Shown here: piece by piece, positions 5,031 to 6,093 of the stretch
Layout of the letters: each line of letters begins with the position of its first letter
Position numbering within the stretch: the first letter of the stretch is position 1
Source of the DNA: CAZJAD01 sp964543855
Lineage (GTDB): Bacteria; Electryoneota; RPQS01; DYHQ01
DNA length: 6,093 bases
Assembly: GCA_964543855.1 (NCBI GenBank)
Contig: CAZJAD010000118.1
Coordinates: forward strand, 1 to 6,093
Direction: 5' to 3'
The notes under the pieces: generated by a model
What the model was told of the DNA's origin: nothing
What the model saw: the letters and a program-made list of their open reading frames with translations, nothing else
The model's database searches: none
Translations under genes and position numbers: made by a program

Positions 5031-6093
5031 ATGGCGGATACAATCAGCAAACGACACCGTGCTATCCTGCAAAGAATTGCTCATCGGGTGATGCTTGAAA
5101 AAGGGCTTTTTCCCGATTTTCCACCCCAGGCGCTCCTCGAGCTTGACGGAATGGGAGGACCAGCGACGGATGCAGGTGGATCGACGCGTGATCTCAGAGA
5201 CCTTCTCTGGTGCTCTATCGACAACGATGATTCGCGTGATCTGGATCAGCTTACCGTTGCCGAAGCCCTGCCCGGCGGAGCGGTACGAGTCCTAGTCGCG
5301 ATTGCCGATGTCGACGCCGTCGTCAAGAAGCGATCGGCGGTTGATGATCATGCGCGGCAAAACACCACTTCGGTCTACACGGTCGCCGAGATCTTTCCGA
5401 TGCTGCCCGAGAAACTTTCCACGGATTTCACATCCCTTAATCTGGAATCAGACCGCCTCGCTGTCGTTGTTGAAATGGTTATCGCCGAGGATGGATCGCT
5501 TCGCAGCTCGGACCTTTTTCGAGCGAGGGTGCGCAATCGCGCCAAGCTTGCCTACAACAGCGTTGCCGTTTGGCTCGAGAGCATTGGCCCGGTGCCGCAA
5601 GAAATCGAAAAGATCCAAGGTCTCGACGAGAACATTCGACTTCAGGACCGTGTCGCCCAGAAACTCAAAGCGCTCCGGCACTTGAATGGCGCGCTTGATC
5701 TCGAAACAATCGAAGCCCGTCCGGTCTTTGACGGAGATGAGCTCAAGGACTTGGAACCCGAAAACAAGAATAGAGCCAAAGGTATTATTGAAGATTTCAT
5801 GATCGCGGCCAACGGAGTTATTGCACGATATCTCGCTTCTCATGAAATACCGTCGCTGCGGCGTGTTGTCCGCGTACCCAAACGCTGGGATCGCATCATC
5901 GAACTTGCCGCAGAGCGAGGCTCAAAATTGCCTAGGGAACCCGACTCAAAGGCTCTAGACCGATTCCTATCATCTGAGAAAAGAGTTGACCCTCTTCGTT
6001 TCCCCGATCTTTCGCTTAGCGTCATCAAGCTTTTGGGCGCGGGGGAATACGTGGTTGAACTCCCGGGAGGAAATGTCACCGGTCACTTTGGTC
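5031..6093 (+). CDS. RNB-domain (RNase II/R-like) protein, 3' end outside the window
   Basis: The frame is open from ATG 5031 to the window end (354 full codons), so this is a partial gene, not a broken one. A ribosome-binding site (AAAGG, ending 5023) lies about seven bases before the start. Residues 64-73, DNDDSRDLDQ, match the RNB catalytic metal motif (RNase R has DSRD.DD; here the last Asp is Gln). They are followed by VLVAIADVDAVV, DDHARQNTTSVYT and IFPMLPEKLSTDFTSLN, all typical of the RNB catalytic domain. The second half of the domain, with the 'H.TAPNRRFPDL' type motif, lies beyond the edge. RNase II and R carry cold-shock domains before RNB; here only about 60 residues precede the motif, so these are absent. 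The likely activity is 3'-5' degradation of single-stranded RNA in the cytosol, but the substrate is unknown. It is probably co-transcribed with pgm. Confidence 0.88.
   Translation, partial: MADTISKRHRAILQRIAHRVMLEKGLFPDFPPQALLELDGMGGPATDAGGSTRDLRDLLWCSIDNDDSRDLDQLTVAEALPGGAVRVLVAIADVDAVVKKRSAVDDHARQNTTSVYTVAEIFPMLPEKLSTDFTSLNLESDRLAVVVEMVIAEDGSLRSSDLFRARVRNRAKLAYNSVAVWLESIGPVPQEIEKIQGLDENIRLQDRVAQKLKALRHLNGALDLETIEARPVFDGDELKDLEPENKNRAKGIIEDFMIAANGVIARYLASHEIPSLRRVVRVPKRWDRIIELAAERGSKLPREPDSKALDRFLSSEKRVDPLRFPDLSLSVIKLLGAGEYVVELPGGNVTGHFG

Noticed and set aside
5095..5685. Two + strand open frames overlapping the start of the RNB gene
   Set aside because: They are out-of-frame shadows. The RNB frame from 5031 is continuous to the window end and carries the catalytic motif.

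Overview
The window looks like a bacterial chromosome segment of moderately high GC. It carries a central carbon operon on the + strand with degraded genes upstream of it. The protein types (a transketolase with an SDGDLMEG thiamine-diphosphate motif, a transaldolase of the 'NPLKELG..GQSIWLDYIRRDL' type, an E. coli-like phosphoglucomutase and a short RNB-family protein) are what I would expect in proteobacteria or Acidobacteriota. I cannot assign a genus from sequence alone.

Layout. At the left edge, 1-60 on the minus strand encodes a piece of a Crp/Fnr-type regulator with no start codon and no cyclic-nucleotide domain upstream, so it is a 5'-truncated remnant. Next, 118-708 (+) holds the N-terminal half of an alpha/beta hydrolase. 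It has the GHSEG nucleophile elbow, but its homology stops near position 540. There the sequence becomes a 41-bp inverted, nearly identical copy (39/41) of an internal piece of the downstream transketolase gene (1786-1826), followed by unrelated sequence. Positions 567-762 are the leader of the carbon operon, with a TATAAT hexamer and an 8-bp inverted repeat, both of low confidence.

The operon reads tkt (763-2847, intact), tal (2862-3353, only about 163 residues and cut off mid-barrel), pgm (3350-5026, intact, overlapping the broken tal by ATGA) and an RNB-domain protein (from 5031, running off the right edge). Gaps are 14, -4 and 4 bases, so all four are probably co-transcribed. Transketolase and transaldolase belong to the non-oxidative pentose phosphate pathway. 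Phosphoglucomutase links glucose-6-phosphate to glucose-1-phosphate and hence to glycogen and nucleotide-sugar synthesis. The truncated transaldolase should be inactive unless another copy exists.

The most notable signal is this series of breaks: a Crp remnant, a hydrolase remnant fused to an antisense tkt fragment, and a tal gene joined directly to the pgm ribosome-binding site. They suggest repeated deletion and template-switch events around preserved tkt, pgm and RNB genes. An assembly or amplification chimera must be excluded before the inverted junction is taken as real. I saw no RNA genes, CRISPR arrays, transposase genes or strong terminators.
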